Shown: positions 11,849 to 24,428, counted from the first letter of the stretch. The stretch: 64,000 nt of DNA from Arcuatula senhousia (GCA_963971305.1 OZ020306.1:40817512-40881511); one strand, 5' to 3'. Notes: generated from the letters alone by a model not told the origin. Numbers and translations are program-made.

Positions 11849-12204
11849 GTGAGTTACCTCATGAAAAATATTTTTTTTCTTAAAATCAAGACAACTAATA
11901 AAACTTTATTGTACGATTTCACTATCAAAGCGCGTGCCATGATGTACAAATAATGAATAAAATGTTATCATTCCTTTATCATACACTGTTCGAAAGTAAC
12001 AAAAAATTATCTATTTTAATGAAGAGCGAAAAGACTGTAACAAGTGAAAAAAACCTCACTATTCTGTTTTGCACCAAGACTTGCCTCCCGACTGGTACCC
12101 TCGAGCTTTACCCTTAAGTGGATTTTTTTATATACATGTAAATATTCTCATCAAGAAATTTAGCTTGATGCAGGAAATCACATTTTCATACTTGTTTGAC
12201 AAGT

Positions 12205-15200
12205 ATTCGGATTCGGTAATCGTCCGAAAATGTCATTATATACAATAAACGGGCCTGCATAGGTATATAAGAAATGGTTCTCAACTCCCCCCTTTCTTTC
12301 AATCCGTTGGGGACAAGGGGGATCTAGAAGGGAGATGAGTGGCCTACACTCCCAACCCGGTGGGATATGGGGCAACTCTCCCGATCGGATTCGGTAATCG
12401 TCCGAAAATGTCATTATATACAATAAACGGACCTGCATAGGTATATAAGAAATGGTTCTCAACTCCCCCCTTTCTTTCAATCCGTTGGGGACTAGGGGGA
12501 TCTAGAAGGGGGATGAGTGGCCTACACTCCCCACCCGGTGGGATATGGGGCAACTCTCCGGATCGGATTCGGTAATCGTCCGAAAATGTCATTATATACA
12601 ATAAACGGACCTGCATAGGTATATAAGAAATGGTTTTCAACTCCCCCCTTTCTTTCAATCCGTTGGGGACTAGGGGGATCTAGAAGGGGGATGAGTGGCC
12701 TACACTCCCCACCCGGTGGGATATGGGGCAACTCTCCGGATCGGATTCGGTAATCCTCCGAAAATGTCATTATATACAATAAACGGGCCTGCATAGGTAT
12801 ATAAGAAATGGTTCTCAACTCCCCCCTTTCTTTCAATCCGTTGGGGACTAGGGGGATCTAGAAGGGGAATGAGTGGCCTACACTCCCCACCCGGTGGGAT
12901 ATGGGGCAACTCTCCGGATCGGATTCGGTAATCGTCCGAAAATGTCATTATATACAATAAACGGGCCTTCATAGGTATATAAGAAATGGTTCTCAACCCC
13001 CCTTTCTTTCAATCCGTTGGGGACTAGGGGGATCTAGAAGGGGGATGAGTGGCCTACACTCCCCACCCGATGGGATATGGGGCAACTCTCCGGATCGGAT
13101 TCGGTAATCGTCCGAAAATGTCATTATATACAATAAACGGGCCTGCATAGGTATATAAGAAATGGTTCTCAACTCCCCCCCCCTTTATTTCAATCCGTTG
13201 GGGACTAGGGGGGTCTAGAAGGGGGATGAGTGGCCTACACTCCCCACCCGGTGGGATATGGGGCAACTCTCCGGATCGGATTCGGTAATCGTCCAAAATG
13301 TCATTATATACAATAAACGGGCCTGCATAGGTATATAAGAAATTTGTTCTCAACTCCCCCCTTTCTTTCAATCCATTGGGGACTAGGGGGCCTAAAATGG
13401 GGATGAGTGGCCTACACTCCCCACCTGGTGGGATATGGGGCAACTCTCCGGATCGGATTCGGTAATCGTCCGAAAATGTCATTATATACAATAAACGGGC
13501 CTGCATAGGTATATAAAAAATGGTTCTCAACTCCTCCCTTTCTTTCAATCCGTTGGGGACTAGGGGGATCTAGAAGGGGGATGAGTGGCCTACACTCCCC
13601 ACCCGGTGGGATATGGGGCAACTCTCCGGATCGGATTCGGTAATCGTCCGAAAATGTCATTATATACAATAAACGGGCCTGCATAGGTATATAAAAAATG
13701 GTTCTCAACTCCTCCCTTTCTTTCAATCCGTTGGGGACTAGGGGGATCTAGAAGGGGGATGAGTGGCCTACACTCCCCACCCGGTGGGATATGGGGCAAC
13801 TCTCCGGATCGGATTCGGTAATCGTCCGAAAATGTCATTATATACAATAAACGGGCCTGCATAGGTATATAAGAAATGGTTCTCAACTCCCCCCTTTCTT
13901 TCGATCCGTTGGGGACTAGGGGGATCTAGAAGGGGGATGAGTGGCCTACACTCCCCACCTGGTGGGATATGGGGCAAGTCTCCGGATCGGATTCGGTAAT
14001 CGTCCGAAAATGTCATTATATACAATAAACGGGCCTGCATAGGTATATAAGAAATGGTTCTCAACTCCCCCCTTTCTTTCAATCCGTTGGGGACTAGGGG
14101 GATCTAGAATGGGGATTAGTGGCCTACACTCCCCACCCGGTTGGATATGGGGCAACTCTCCGGATCGGATTCGGTAATCGTCCGAAAATGTCATTATATA
14201 CAATAAACGGGCCTGCATAGGTATATAAGAAATGGTTCTCAACTTCCCCCTTTCTTTCAATCCGTTGGGGACTAGGGGGATCTAGAAGGGGGATGAGTGG
14301 CCTACACTCCCAACCCGGTGGGATATGGGGCAACTCTCCGGATCGGATTCGGTAATCGTCCGAAAATGTCATTATATACAATAAACGGGCCTGTATAGGT
14401 ATATAAGAAATGGTTCTCAACTCCCCCCTTTCTTTCAATCCGTTGGGGACTAGGGGGATCTAGAAGGGGGATGAGTGGCCTACACTCCCCACCCGGTGGG
14501 ATATGGGGCAACTCTCCAGATCGGATTCGGTAATCGTCCGAAAATGTCATTATATACAATAAACGGGCCTGCATAGGTATATAAGAAATGGTTCTCAACT
14601 TCCCCCTTTCTTTCAATCCGTTGGGGACTAGGGGGATCTAGAAGGGGGATGAGTGGCCTACACTCGCCACCCGGTGGGATATGGGGCAACTCTCCGGATC
14701 GGATTCGGTAATCGTCCGAAAATGTCATTATATACAATAAACGGGCCTGCATAGATATATAAGAAATGGTTTTCAACTCCCCCCCTTTATTTCAATCCGT
14801 TGGGGACTAGGGGGATCTAGAAGGGGGATGAGTGGCCTACACTCCCCACCCGGTGGGATATGGGGCAACTCTCCGGATCGGATTCGGTAATCGTCCGAAA
14901 ATGTCATTATATACAATAAACGGGCCTGCATAGGAATATAAGAAATTTGTTCTCAACTCCCCCCCCCTTTATTTCAATCCGTTGGGGACTAGGGGGATCT
15001 AGAAGGGGGATGAGTGGCCTACACTCCCCACCCGGTGGGATATGGGGCAACTCTCCGGATCGGATTCGGTAATCGTCCGAAAATGTCATTATATACAATA
15101 AACGGGCCTGCATAGGTATATAAGAAATGGTTCTCAACTCCCCCCTTTCTTTCAATCCATTGGGGACTAGGGGGATCTAGAAGGGGGATGAGTGGCCTAC

Positions 15201-16771
15201 ACTCCCCACCCGGTGGGATATGGGGCAACTCTCCGGATCGGATTCGGTAATCGTCCGAAAATGTCATTATATACAATAAACGGGCCTGCATAGGTATATA
15301 AGAAATGGTTCTCAACTCCCCCCTTTCTTTCGATCCGTTGGGGACTAGGGGGATCTAGAAGGGGGATGAGTGGCCTACACTCCCCATCCGGTGGGATATG
15401 GGGCAACTCTCCGGATCGGATTCGGTAATCGTCCGAAAATGTCATTATATACAATAATCGGGCCTGCATAGGTATATAAGAAATGGTTCTCAACTCCCCC
15501 CTTTCTTTCAATCCATTGGGGACTAGGGGAATCTAGAAGGGGGATTAGTGGCCTACACTCCCCACCCGGTTGGATATGGGGCAACTCTCCGGATCGGATT
15601 CGGTAATCGTCCGAAAATGTCATTCAATACAATAAACGGGCCTGCATAGGTATATAAGAAATGGTTCTCAACTCCCCCCTTTCTTTCAATCCGTTGGAGA
15701 CTAGGGGGATCTAGAAGGGGGATGAGTGGCCTACACTCCCAACCCGGTGGGATATGGGGCAACTCTCCGGATCGGATTCGGTAATCGTCCGAAAATGTCA
15801 TTATATACAATAAACGGGCCTGCATAGGTATATAAGAAATGGTTCTCAACTCCCCCCTTTCTTTCAATCCGTTGGGGACTAGGGGGATCTAGAAGGGGGA
15901 TGAGTGGCCTACACTCCCCACCCGGTGGGATATTCGGCAACTCTCCAGATCGGATTCGGTAATCGTCCGAAAATGTCATTATATACAATAAACGGGCCTG
16001 CATAGGTATATAAGAAATGGTTCTCAACTCCCCTGTTCTTTAAATCCGTTGGGGACTAGGGGGATCTAGAAGGGGGATTAGTGGCCTACACTCCCGACCC
16101 GGTGGGATATGGGGCAACTCTCCGGATCGGATTCGGTAATCGTCCGAAAATGTCATTATATACAATAAACGGGCCTGCATAGGTATATAAGAAATGGTTC
16201 TCACCCCCCCTTTCTTTCAATCCGTTGGGGACTAGGGGGATGAGTGGCCTACACTCCCCACCCGTTGGGATATGGAGCAACTCTCCGGATCGGATTCGGT
16301 AATCGTCCGAAAATGTCATTATATACAATAAACGGGCCTGCATAGGTATATAAGAAAGGGTTCTCAACTCCCCCCTTTCTTTCAATCCGTTGGGGACTAG
16401 GGGGATGAGTGGCCTACACTCCCCACCCGGTGGGATATGGGGCAACTCTCCGGATCGAATTCGGTAATCGTCCGAAAATGTCATTATATACAATAAACGG
16501 GCCTGCATAGGTATATAAGAAATGGTTCTCAACTCGCTCATTTCTTTCAATTCGTTTGGGACTAGGAAGATCTAGAAGGGGGATGAGTGGCCTACACTCC
16601 CCACCCGGTGGGATATGGGGCAACTCTCCGGATCGGATTCGGTAACGTCCGAAAATGTCATTATATACAATAAACGGGCCTGCATAGGTATATAAGAAAT
16701 GGTTCTCAACTCCCCCTTTCTTTCAATCCGTTGGGGACTAGGGGGATCTAGAAGGGGGATGAATGGCCTAC
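12205..16771. repeat. 178-bp satellite array, 26 units
   Basis: The marker GGATTCGGTAATCGTCCG recurs 26 times from 12207 to about 16635, nearly always 178 bp apart, with very low divergence. Two late units (about 16230 and 16395) share a 12-bp deletion around 'tctagaaggg'. Each unit has 'ggtatataagaaatgg' and 'acaataaac'. Minus-strand frames of about 104 aa appear in every unit. 178 is not a multiple of three, so the frame rotates and no long protein can run through the array. This is a tandem satellite, not a gene family. Confidence 0.97.
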
Positions 16772-16977
16772 AATAAAAAATTATATCATTGGAAAGAAGG
16801 AAAATTTTTCTTTTCAAATATAACTATAAGATTATTCTACAACAAAAATTAATCCCACAATAGAATTTGTTTGAAAAAACTCCTATATATTTCATATAAA
16901 ATATTTTATCAGTGTCTATCGGTTATCTTACGCATGCGCAATAAAAATTATCACCGATTATTGACCTTGGCATTGCG

Positions 16978-17290
16978 TATAATGCACTTGTTTCGGGTTC
17001 TCTCTTGGTGAATTGAACTTTTGTCGGTTTGATTTTTAAAGTGTGTTTATTTGTGATTTATACAAGATTATCAATGGGGGAAGGGTTGGTAAAGAAAAAC
17101 TAGTTTGACCCCGCCACATTATGTGTGACTTTCATAAGCAGGAATCCTTGCATAAAATATAAAATATGAAATTTGTTTTTTTCAAATCAGTCGATAAATG
17201 CTTCTAAGTTAGTTGTCGGTAACTGAGAGTTCTTCTACGTCTCCTTGTTCTCGTATAGTGCACTTGTCTCGGGCAGGATTCCTTGCCAAG
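16978..17290 (+). repeat. Dispersed repeat, copy 1
   Basis: Shares 'ggttctctcttggtgaattg', 'gatttttaaagt', 'cccgccacatt' and 'atcagtcgataaatgcttct' with 51945-52290, with the two blocks in different order. Non-coding; origin not recognised. Confidence 0.55.
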
Positions 17291-17701
17291 CTTTTGTTTG
17301 TCCCAGTCATCTATCTGTTTATTATTCTTTGTCCAGAAATGTGTTTTTGGTTCATAATTTTGAAATTAGTTTTGCATCTTATGTATTGTTCTTTTTAGTC
17401 TTCGACCAATGCAAGATGCAAGCAGTGACCTCTGGTAATGTTGAAGACTGCTGGCTGTTTTTCATTTTTTTTATATTGCAGTATCTTTATATTTGTTGTT
17501 TCGCATAAACCTACTAGTATACCACATCTCTTTATCGTCTATAAAATATGTAATTTGTTTCGTGTAGGATTGATTGCGCTGATCAGCGCTGGTACGCACC
17601 AACACGACCTATCATCATTCAGTTGATACCCAGATTGCATGAAAGCAGATTTATAAATTAATTCAAAAGCAATGACTGATTGTTAAACAAATTAAGCATC
17701 C

Positions 17702-18034
17702 ATGGGTAATATAGAAAATTTTATGCATTTAATTAGAAAAGAACCCGATGTCAGGATCAATGTAGATAAAGATAACAACAAGTCTACCGAACTACTAGTA
17801 AGTGATCTCATATATCCAAGAAGAAAAGACAAAACAAGGCAAAGAAATGACAGAGAAATCAATGATCACAATGGTCCTGACTTGGTACAAGCATTTCAAA
17901 AGAAATGGCGGGTTGAAGCGGCAAGTCGACAATTTATAAAGACAATTGATCTACACATTAATATGGACTTGTGTCAGAGTGTCCGGCAGCAAATTTCCGT
18001 CCTTTTTCGTCATGAAAATGATGCAATTTTTTAA
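17702..18034 (+). CDS. Unidentified 110-aa open frame
   Basis: Starts at an ATG and is rich in Arg, Lys, Asp and Asn in the middle (YPRRKDKTRQRNDREIND). That basic/acidic stretch resembles RRRKEKARQRQITEIEDRYD in the minus-strand frame at 39641-39997, so both may be fragments of one repeated coding element. No domain, intron or poly(A) context is recognised. It may be part of a retroelement rather than a host gene. Confidence 0.25.
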   Translation: MGNIENFMHLIRKEPDVRINVDKDNNKSTELLVSDLIYPRRKDKTRQRNDREINDHNGPDLVQAFQKKWRVEAASRQFIKTIDLHINMDLCQSVRQQISVLFRHENDAIF

Positions 18035-18071
18035 ACAAAAAAAAACCATTGCAAAATTGCAAATCATTTTT

Positions 18072-18480
18072 GTCTCGCCTGCGACGAATAGTCGCGAAAG
18101 GCGAGACATAGGTTTACTTTTCGGCGGCGGCGGCGGCGTCGTTAACTTTTTTGTAAGACTTTTGTGGACAATGAATTGCTTAAAAAGTATAATAGCTAGG
18201 CATCTGATATTGGGTATACAGACAGTTGAGGTTATGGTCTACGCAACTGTCACCATGCCATGTGACCATGACACAGTTTTTACGCTCCAGTGACTTTGTG
18301 AATTTAAGTCCTTTTTTCAGGCAGAAAACTTTTTGTAATACTTGTGTTGACAATGAATTCCTTGAAAAGTATAATAGCTAGGCACTTTTTTTGTGTTTAT
18401 ATCAAGAAATGAAAGTTTAGGTACATGTAGTTGATTTTAGTGATGGTGCCGGCAGGCGAGACATACTTTTAGTGACCACA
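18072..18480 (+). mobile_element. Pearl-like element, 'GTCTCGCC' family
   Basis: Opens with the hairpin GTCTCGCC...GGCGAGAC (18072-18107), followed by a GGC-repeat microsatellite, two ~180-bp degenerate units ('gacaatgaatt-cttaaaaagtataatagctaggca'), and a terminal 'ggcaggcgagacata'. Terminal hairpin, microsatellite and internal repeats match the bivalve pearl/CvA architecture, often linked to Helentron-type rolling-circle elements. No protein. Confidence 0.6.
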
Positions 18481-18616
18481 CTTGTTTATGCTAACAACCA
18501 TAATACGAAAAGGCAAGAATTTCTTGTATTGTCACGGTCAATACTAAGATTTCTATGAATATTGAGGAATTCAAATTTATGCTCTAGTAATATGTTTCCA
18601 TTTGCGTTGGGTTTTT

Positions 18617-19035
18617 AGCTCACTTGACCCGTGAGCTATTGTCATCGTTAAGCGTCCGTCGTCCGTCCGTCCGTTAACTTTTCTTCAAACATCTTCTTCT
18701 CTGAAACCACCAATGGGATTGCTTTGAAACTTTGTACAATTGATCTTTAGGATATCCTCTACAAAGTTTGTGAAATTTGTGAACGTCGACCGACCAACAT
18801 GGCTGCCGTTACTAAAATTGAACAGGGGGGTCAGACCATAGTTTTTAGCTTCTAGCTAAAAAAGTATAAGAGATACAGCAAATCTGAAGTAACTTACCTT
18901 CTTCAGCATCAAAAGGTCTACAAAACTCTTCATTGAGTCAAAGTTGTGGGATGACTCCTTATAGGAGTGATTTCCCCTTAATCGTCAAAATTGATCGTTT
19001 TCACAGTTTTTAGACTTTATCTTGTAAACTGTAAG
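18617..19035 (+). mobile_element. Pearl-like element, 'AGCTCAC' family (B), truncated
   Basis: Hairpin AGCTCAC...GTGAGCT at 18617-18637, then GTCCGTCGTCCGTCCGTCCG, then a unit with 'ggtctacaaaactcttcat' and 'atgactccttatagg'. It runs into a PLE-1 fragment at 19036. Same family as 43742-44853 and the reverse copy at 53665-55748. Confidence 0.65.
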
Positions 19036-19692
19036 TGCTAGATGTTTGTTTGTCATAGGGTTTAGTTTGGTCTGCCTTTATCGGATTTACTCTCAAGGAA
19101 GACTTTCAAAATGGCGCTATGACAAACTTGATGACTTCAACTTTCCAATCGTCAACTTTCCCTTCTTGTGTAACAACATTCCGTTCGCTCCAGCTTTTTG
19201 GGGTTTACGTATCTCAAATGATTCGTTACTCCAGAGCGTGCGGGACTTACATCGATTTCCTTAGCAGAGCAACACGTCTGACGCAAAAAATTGCTCACAC
19301 AGTGTTATGTTGCTCCTCTGTTGCTGTCTTCACTCAGAAAAATTTACAGAAGACATCATGTACTTATAGACAAATATGGGATTTCGATCTCTCAGATGAG
19401 TGCAGATGTTGGTTTGTCATAGGGTTTTGTTTTGTCTTCCTTTACCGAATTTAACACGCTGAATGGACTATTGACAACGCGACGGCTGTGCTATAGCAAG
19501 CAGGAACACCTGAGTTCACTCTTGTTTCGACTGGAGTTCGCGTTGTTGATTGATATTCAGTTATTTTGGGTTTCCATGTTTTACATGTTGTCTGTTAGTG
19601 TCCCGTGCTTGTTTGTGTTTACTGGTTTTGTCTCTGCCCTTTCGAACCATTGACACACATTCGGATACCCCATTGTTACATCTGCTTCTTAC
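19036..19692 (+). pseudogene. PLE-1 reverse-transcriptase 3' fragment
   Basis: Encodes, with frameshifts, the C-terminal RT segment of PLE-1: DFNFPIVNFPFLCNN, SRATRLTQK and the ISDEC/ISQMS end. The 3'-UTR tail follows, ending 'gatac-cccattgttacatctgcttctt'. The first ~50 bp (19036-19086) resemble the start of the 3' UTR (compare 24410-24465) and are joined to RT sequence, a rearrangement suggestive of Penelope tandem or template-jump copies. Confidence 0.75.
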
Positions 19693-19879
19693 AACACAGG
19701 GATTTCCATTTCTTATCTGCAACTCCTCCTATACCACTCATTGTGTTTTCAAGAAACTTTGACACAATATTTGTGACACAATGCAGATGTGGGCCTCTTA
19801 ACATTAAAAAAAAATTATCTGATTTGATTTTGTGGAAGCGGGGTGTATTTGCTTGCAGTTTACTTTTAAATCTAAAGAG

Positions 19880-20265
19880 ATTAATTTATCGGTTTTGAGT
19901 AAGTTAGCAAAAGTCAGTGTTATTGTCTTTCCAAATTGGCTCGTTCAACAGGAAGTAGGTGATCCAAAGACTCGAAAATGTATCCCGCAATATGGCACCC
20001 CACCTAACGCGTACTAAATATCAAAAGCCTATGATTATTAATTGCTGCAAAAATATGTTACGAAAGTTTTCAACCCTGAAAATTTAGTGAAAAAAGTCTA
20101 AGTTAAACAGGAAGTAGATGATCGACAGATCCCAAAAGGTATATGGGACCCCTACGTTAAGCTTCATACAAAATATTAAAGCCTAGAATTATTAGTTTCT
20201 ATGAAATCTGTTATAGGAATTTTGATGACGGACAGATGGACTGATTGACAGACGGACTAGTCAAA
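19880..20265 (+). mobile_element. Pearl-like element fragment
   Basis: Two ~180-bp units beginning 'aacaggaagtagg/atgatc' are followed by 'gatgacggacagatggactg-attgacagacgg', the GACGG-type tail seen at the end of the insertion at 22383-23140. No terminal hairpin was found. Confidence 0.45.
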
Positions 20266-21240
20266 GCAGAAAAAATACAGGACATGATTAACATTACCAG
20301 CAGTGAATAGACCATTTATAGAGAAATAAAAATTTACTCTGACAAATCTGATCATATGAACAATTTATGCAATTTTTGACATTTTGTTTTCCTGGTAAAA
20401 GTCTTATTTTTCCTCCATTCCTAGAGTACAAAATTGAATATGTCCTTCACACAAAGAAAAGTTTTCTACATCTGAAAAATAAAAATAGTCTTATTAGAAC
20501 TTTAGCAAGTCATCAGAGTCTGCATGTGTGTTGGAGTTTAATACCCTTTATGGACGCACCTGGACACCAGTGTTTAGTTTTTACCATAGCCCATGACAAT
20601 TTTTGGATTTGATTAAGACCATTTTATATGTCACAAGGGCCATAATTTTGCCAGACAGCTAAGACACACATATTAAAGGCTGCTGTTTTCTGTTGTTGAT
20701 TTTTAAATTACTGCTGACTAATTATGTAGATTGTGTACAAGTCTTGTGTACTAACTTCAAATCTCATTGCGAAATTTCTTCCTTAAAAATAGAAACTACA
20801 AAGTCATGTGCATGTAGATAATTTCATCATTGTATGCGGACACGCACTGGCAAGATTCATTAAAAACTGTGCAGGATCACTTTGCAGCTCATGCAGATAA
20901 TGTGCATGCATGTACTTTTAAATATGATTCCTTCATAAATATAAGAACAAACCTTATAATTACTGTACAACAGTTAAAGTTTTTCTATATTTTCTAATCC
21001 GCTGTGTCCTCAAATATAGTACTGTATTCAAAGATGAATCCATTGTTCTTGTAGTCGATACACTTCATGCTTTATTCACATGGTCTCATACCGTCTGGCA
21101 ATCAATCCTGAAAGTAAATAATGCATAAAATGCAAAAATATAATCTTTTTGTTGTTTGAGGGAGCCCCCCCTCGAAGGGGGGTATATGCTAATTAATAAG
21201 TTAACTTAAAAAGACACAATTATTAATAAAACTATACTGT
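20266..21240. other. No recognised feature
   Basis: AT-rich non-coding sequence. The 81-aa frame at 20367-20612 has no recognised domain. Confidence 0.4.
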
Positions 21241-21246
21241 ACTCAA

Positions 21247-21417
21247 CAGGCGCGGATTAGACGGGGGTACACCCGGCGTGCACTCCCTCTAAAATTTGTA
21301 AAATATGATTTTTTGTCATTTTAATAATTGTGATTTTCTGGAAAAAAATACACCTTAATTTTTCAAATATTTTCTTGAGTGCGTCCCCTCTAACATCAAA
21401 TCCTGGTTCCGCGCCTG
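21247..21417. mobile_element. 171-bp MITE with CAGGCGCGGA termini
   Basis: Inverted ends CAGGCGCGGA / TCCGCGCCTG are flanked by direct repeats CTCAA (21242-21246 and 21418-21422). The CAG-type end recalls hAT MITEs, but those normally make 8-bp duplications and only 5 bp match here. Non-coding. Confidence 0.65.
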
Positions 21418-21509
21418 CTCAAGAATAAATGTATGACCAAAACATGAAAGTAATTTTACCCCATATTGCGAAAAAAAATGTAAATTTATAAAACATTATA
21501 TCAGGGCTT

Positions 21510-21597
21510 TTACTCTTCCGGAGGACCTGAGTTCACTTTTGTTTCGACTGGAGTTCGCGTTGTTGATTGATATTCAGTTATTTTGTGTTTCCATGTT
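21510..21597 (+). repeat. PLE-1 tail sequence upstream of the PLE-1 gene (pseudo-LTR-like)
   Basis: Repeats the PLE-1 3'-UTR block ('ctcttccgga', 'gtttcgactggagttcgcg', 'gtttccatgttt') found at 24515-24607. It sits directly upstream of the PLE-1 N-terminal coding region, in the same orientation. Penelope-like elements often occur as partial tandem copies that give such pseudo-LTRs. Confidence 0.7.
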
Positions 21598-21599
21598 TG

Positions 21600-22382
21600 T
21601 ACAAGGAATGTCTAGAAAATCCGGTCACTGACCCTCAGTCTAACATTTATAGACTCACTGCTATCGTTCTTGATATCGGTTACAACCGCTTATTCAGACC
21701 TGTTGGAGTTCCACACGAAAACAGTAAAGACAATCGTTCCTTTCTTTCACTTCCATTTTTAAACAAGGGGTTAGATGCTATTAATTTAGGAAATATTTTA
21801 CACCACAAATCTGTTACGGAACATATTCCTCCTTACTTCAAAGATAAAAGCATTCCCATTACCTCTTATTCCTACACTTCCACCATTGCACCTAAGGTTT
21901 TCAACTATAAACAAGTGTTGCTGGATTTCCAAATCAATGACCTCAAAGCAAAACCTCCAGACTGTACCTGTGAAAAGTCCCCATTCAAATATGGTCCCTC
22001 TGGCCACGTTATCACTGGTGACCTCAACATCGTGGAAAATGACTTACTTCGCGATGTTTTGGCTAAAGGACCTAAATATCGTGAGCCAAGACGAATCAAC
22101 TGGAGCTATAATTTCAAAACAATTATGGATTCAGTTGAGGACTATGCCAGAAAATGGGCCAAAAAAGAACAGGAGAAAGAATGTGACGTTTTGTCAGAAT
22201 GGGTAAAAGCTGTGAGGTCATTGGTTTTGAAAAGAATCAATTCTTTGAAAGGCTCAACGCACTAAAGCAACATCCATTTTCAGCAACGCTGATGTTGCCA
22301 AAACATTGTCCACCTTACATGACAAATATGTTGTTGTACCTGCAGACAAAGCACAAAATAACATCATTTTTGTGTGCAAATA
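21600..22382 (+). pseudogene. PLE-1 protein, N-terminal half (Penelope-like)
   Basis: An open frame runs to a stop at 22265, with IPPYFKDKSIPITSY, a Cys-x-Cys site (DCTCEKSPF), GHVITGDLNIVEN and KGPKYREPRRINW, an N-terminal region typical of Penelope-like RT proteins. After 22252 the protein continues in the +1 frame (KYVVVPADKAQNNIIFVCK, to 22380), so a one-base frameshift lies near 22250. The gene is then split by the insertion at 22383-23140. No GIY-YIG domain is seen in this part. Inactive as it stands. Confidence 0.8.
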
Positions 22383-23140
22383 AAGAAGGAATGTGTCCAT
22401 GGGACACGGATGCCCCCGCTAGGCCCAAAACAGGAAGTAGATGTCTGACAGACATGAAAGTCGCTTAGGACATACAGTTTGTCATACTGAACCATCCTAC
22501 CAAGTTTCAAATCATTCTCATGTATGGTTCCTGAGAAAATCTTGACGGAAATTTTCAAGTCATGTTCACAAATTTTCCAATCGGCCTAAGTCCCAAACAG
22601 GAAGTAGATATCCGACAGGTCTCAAAATCGCTTAGGGCGTACTGTTTATCATACTGAACCATCCTACCAAGTTTCAAGTCATTCTCATGTACGGTTGCTG
22701 AGAAAAGCTTGACGGAAATTTTCATAGTCATGTTCACATATTTTCACATGGCCGAAGTCCCAAACAGGAAGTAGACGTCCGACAGGTCTCAAAATCGCTT
22801 AGGACGTATTGTTTGTCATACTGAACCATCCTTACAAGTTTCAAGTCATTGTCATGTACGGTTGCTGAGAAAAGCTTGACGGAAATTTTCATAGTCATGT
22901 TCACATATTTTCACATGGCCTAAGTCCCAAACAAGAAGTAGATGTCCGACAGGTCTCAAAATCGCTTAGGACGTACTGTTTGTCATACTGAACCATCCCA
23001 CCAAGTTTCAAGTCATTCTCATGTACGGTTGTTGAGAAAAGCTTGACGGAAATTCGTACGGACGTACGTACGGACGTACGTACGGACGGACATGAGTAAA
23101 ACTTAATGCCCCCCGACATGTCGTCGCGGGGGCATAAAAA
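22383..23140 (+). mobile_element. Pearl-like element inserted in PLE-1
   Basis: Four tandem units of about 175 bp ('cccaaacaggaagtagatgt', 'ctgaaccatcctaccaagtt', 'gagaaaagcttgacggaaat'), then a GTACGGAC palindromic microsatellite and a terminal hairpin ATGCCCCCCG...CGCGGGGGCAT (23107-23136). The left end carries one arm, ATGCCCCCGC. It separates the PLE-1 residues ...NNIIFVCK from HYIDCLTAEL, so it inserted after PLE-1. The open frames here arise from the repeats. Confidence 0.75.
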
Positions 23141-23144
23141 CACT

Positions 23145-24428
23145 ATATAGACTGTTTGACAGCTGAATTGGGGGTTGGTTGTACCAGCAACAGCACCACA
23201 TACACGGCTACAACACTGTCTAAGGAGGAAATCATTGACAATCACAAATCTGTCATTTCCTCCTTCGGCCTTTCTGTTGGTGGCAGTAATGATGACATTC
23301 CATCCCTGTATTGGATTCCCAAATTACATAAAAATCCATACAAAACGCTTCATTGCAGGGTCATCCAAATGTACAACTAAACCTCTTTCAGTTTTGTTGA
23401 CTTCAATACTTACGGCAGTAAAATCCGGCCTCCAGAAATATTACGATTGTTGTTATTCTAGAAATGGTGTCAATCAAATGTGGATCCTGAAGAATTCGAA
23501 AGAACTGATGGAGATTCTTAACTCTAATTCAGTTTCATCTTGTAACAGCATCAAAACATTCGATTTCTCCACACTTTACACTTCTATTCCACATGAACAA
23601 CTGAAATCGCGATTGGCACAGCTGATTAAACGCAGCTTTTTCAAAAAGAATGGAAAACGCAGGTACAACTTTCTTGTAGTCGATTATACCAAGACTTACT
23701 TTGTCATCAATGAGTCCAAGAAAAAGAACAAATTTACAGAGGACCAAATAATCGACATGCTCAACTTTCTTATTGACAACATATTTGTTCAGTTTGGTGG
23801 ACGTGTTTTTCAGCAAACAATAGGGATTCCAATGGGCACTAATTGTGCACCTTTGCTTGCTGATTTGTTTCTTCATTCATATGAAGCAGACTTCTTGCAA
23901 TCTCTTCTAGACAAAAAAGACCGTAGACTAGCTCTCTCTTTCAACCTCACGTTCCGTTATATTGATGATGTCCTTTCACTAAACAATTCTCGATTTGGTG
24001 ACTTTCTCCATCTCATATATCCACAGGAGCTTGAGATAAAGGACACAACGGATTCTAGGAAGTCTGCTTCATATTTAGATCTACATCTCGAAATTGACTC
24101 TCAAGGAAGACTTTCAACAAGGCTCTATGACAAACGTGATGACTTCAACTTTCCAATCGTCAACTTCCCCTTCTTGTGTAGCAATATTCCGTCAGCTCCA
24201 GCTTATGGAGTTTACGTATCTCAATTGATTCGTTACTCCAGAGCGTGCGGGACTTACATCGATTTCCTTAGCAGAGCGACACGTCTGACGCAAAAATTGC
24301 TCACACAGGGTTATGTTGCTCCTCGGTTGCTGTCTTCACTCAAGAAATTTTACGGAAGACATCATGCACTTATAGACAAATATGGGATTTCGATCTCTCA
24401 GATGAGTGCAGATGTTGGTTTGTCATAG
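23145..24428 (+). pseudogene. PLE-1 reverse transcriptase domain (Penelope-like)
   Basis: Reads SLYWIPKLHKNPYKT, then after a one-base shift near 23345 RFIAGSSKCTTKPLS, FDFSTLYTSIPH, IGIPMGTNCAPLLADL and the catalytic FRYIDDVLSL (YIDD at 23958-23969). It continues with SASYLDLHLEID, YDKRDDFNFPIVNFPF and ends ISQMSADVGLS. RT motifs are in the normal order. Unlike PLE-3, no C-terminal GIY-YIG endonuclease follows; the frame stops at 24428 and 3' UTR begins. The long stretch after 23345 is open, so the copy is relatively young. It matches the other PLE-1 pieces at 19036, 40655 and 42515. Confidence 0.88.

Noticed and set aside
12178..16817. A family of ~104-aa minus-strand proteins (IPMQARLLYIMTFSDDYRIR...)
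   Set aside because: They are translations of the 178-bp satellite. The unit length is not divisible by three, so the frame rotates and each protein is only a slice of two units; no start or splice context.
23060..23095. 'GTACGGACGTAC' palindromes as regulatory sites
   Set aside because: Better explained as the microsatellite tail typical of pearl-like elements.
22199..23245. Open frames in the PLE-1 interruption (e.g. minus 22901-23245)
   Set aside because: They follow the ~175-bp unit repeats and microsatellite; no domain.
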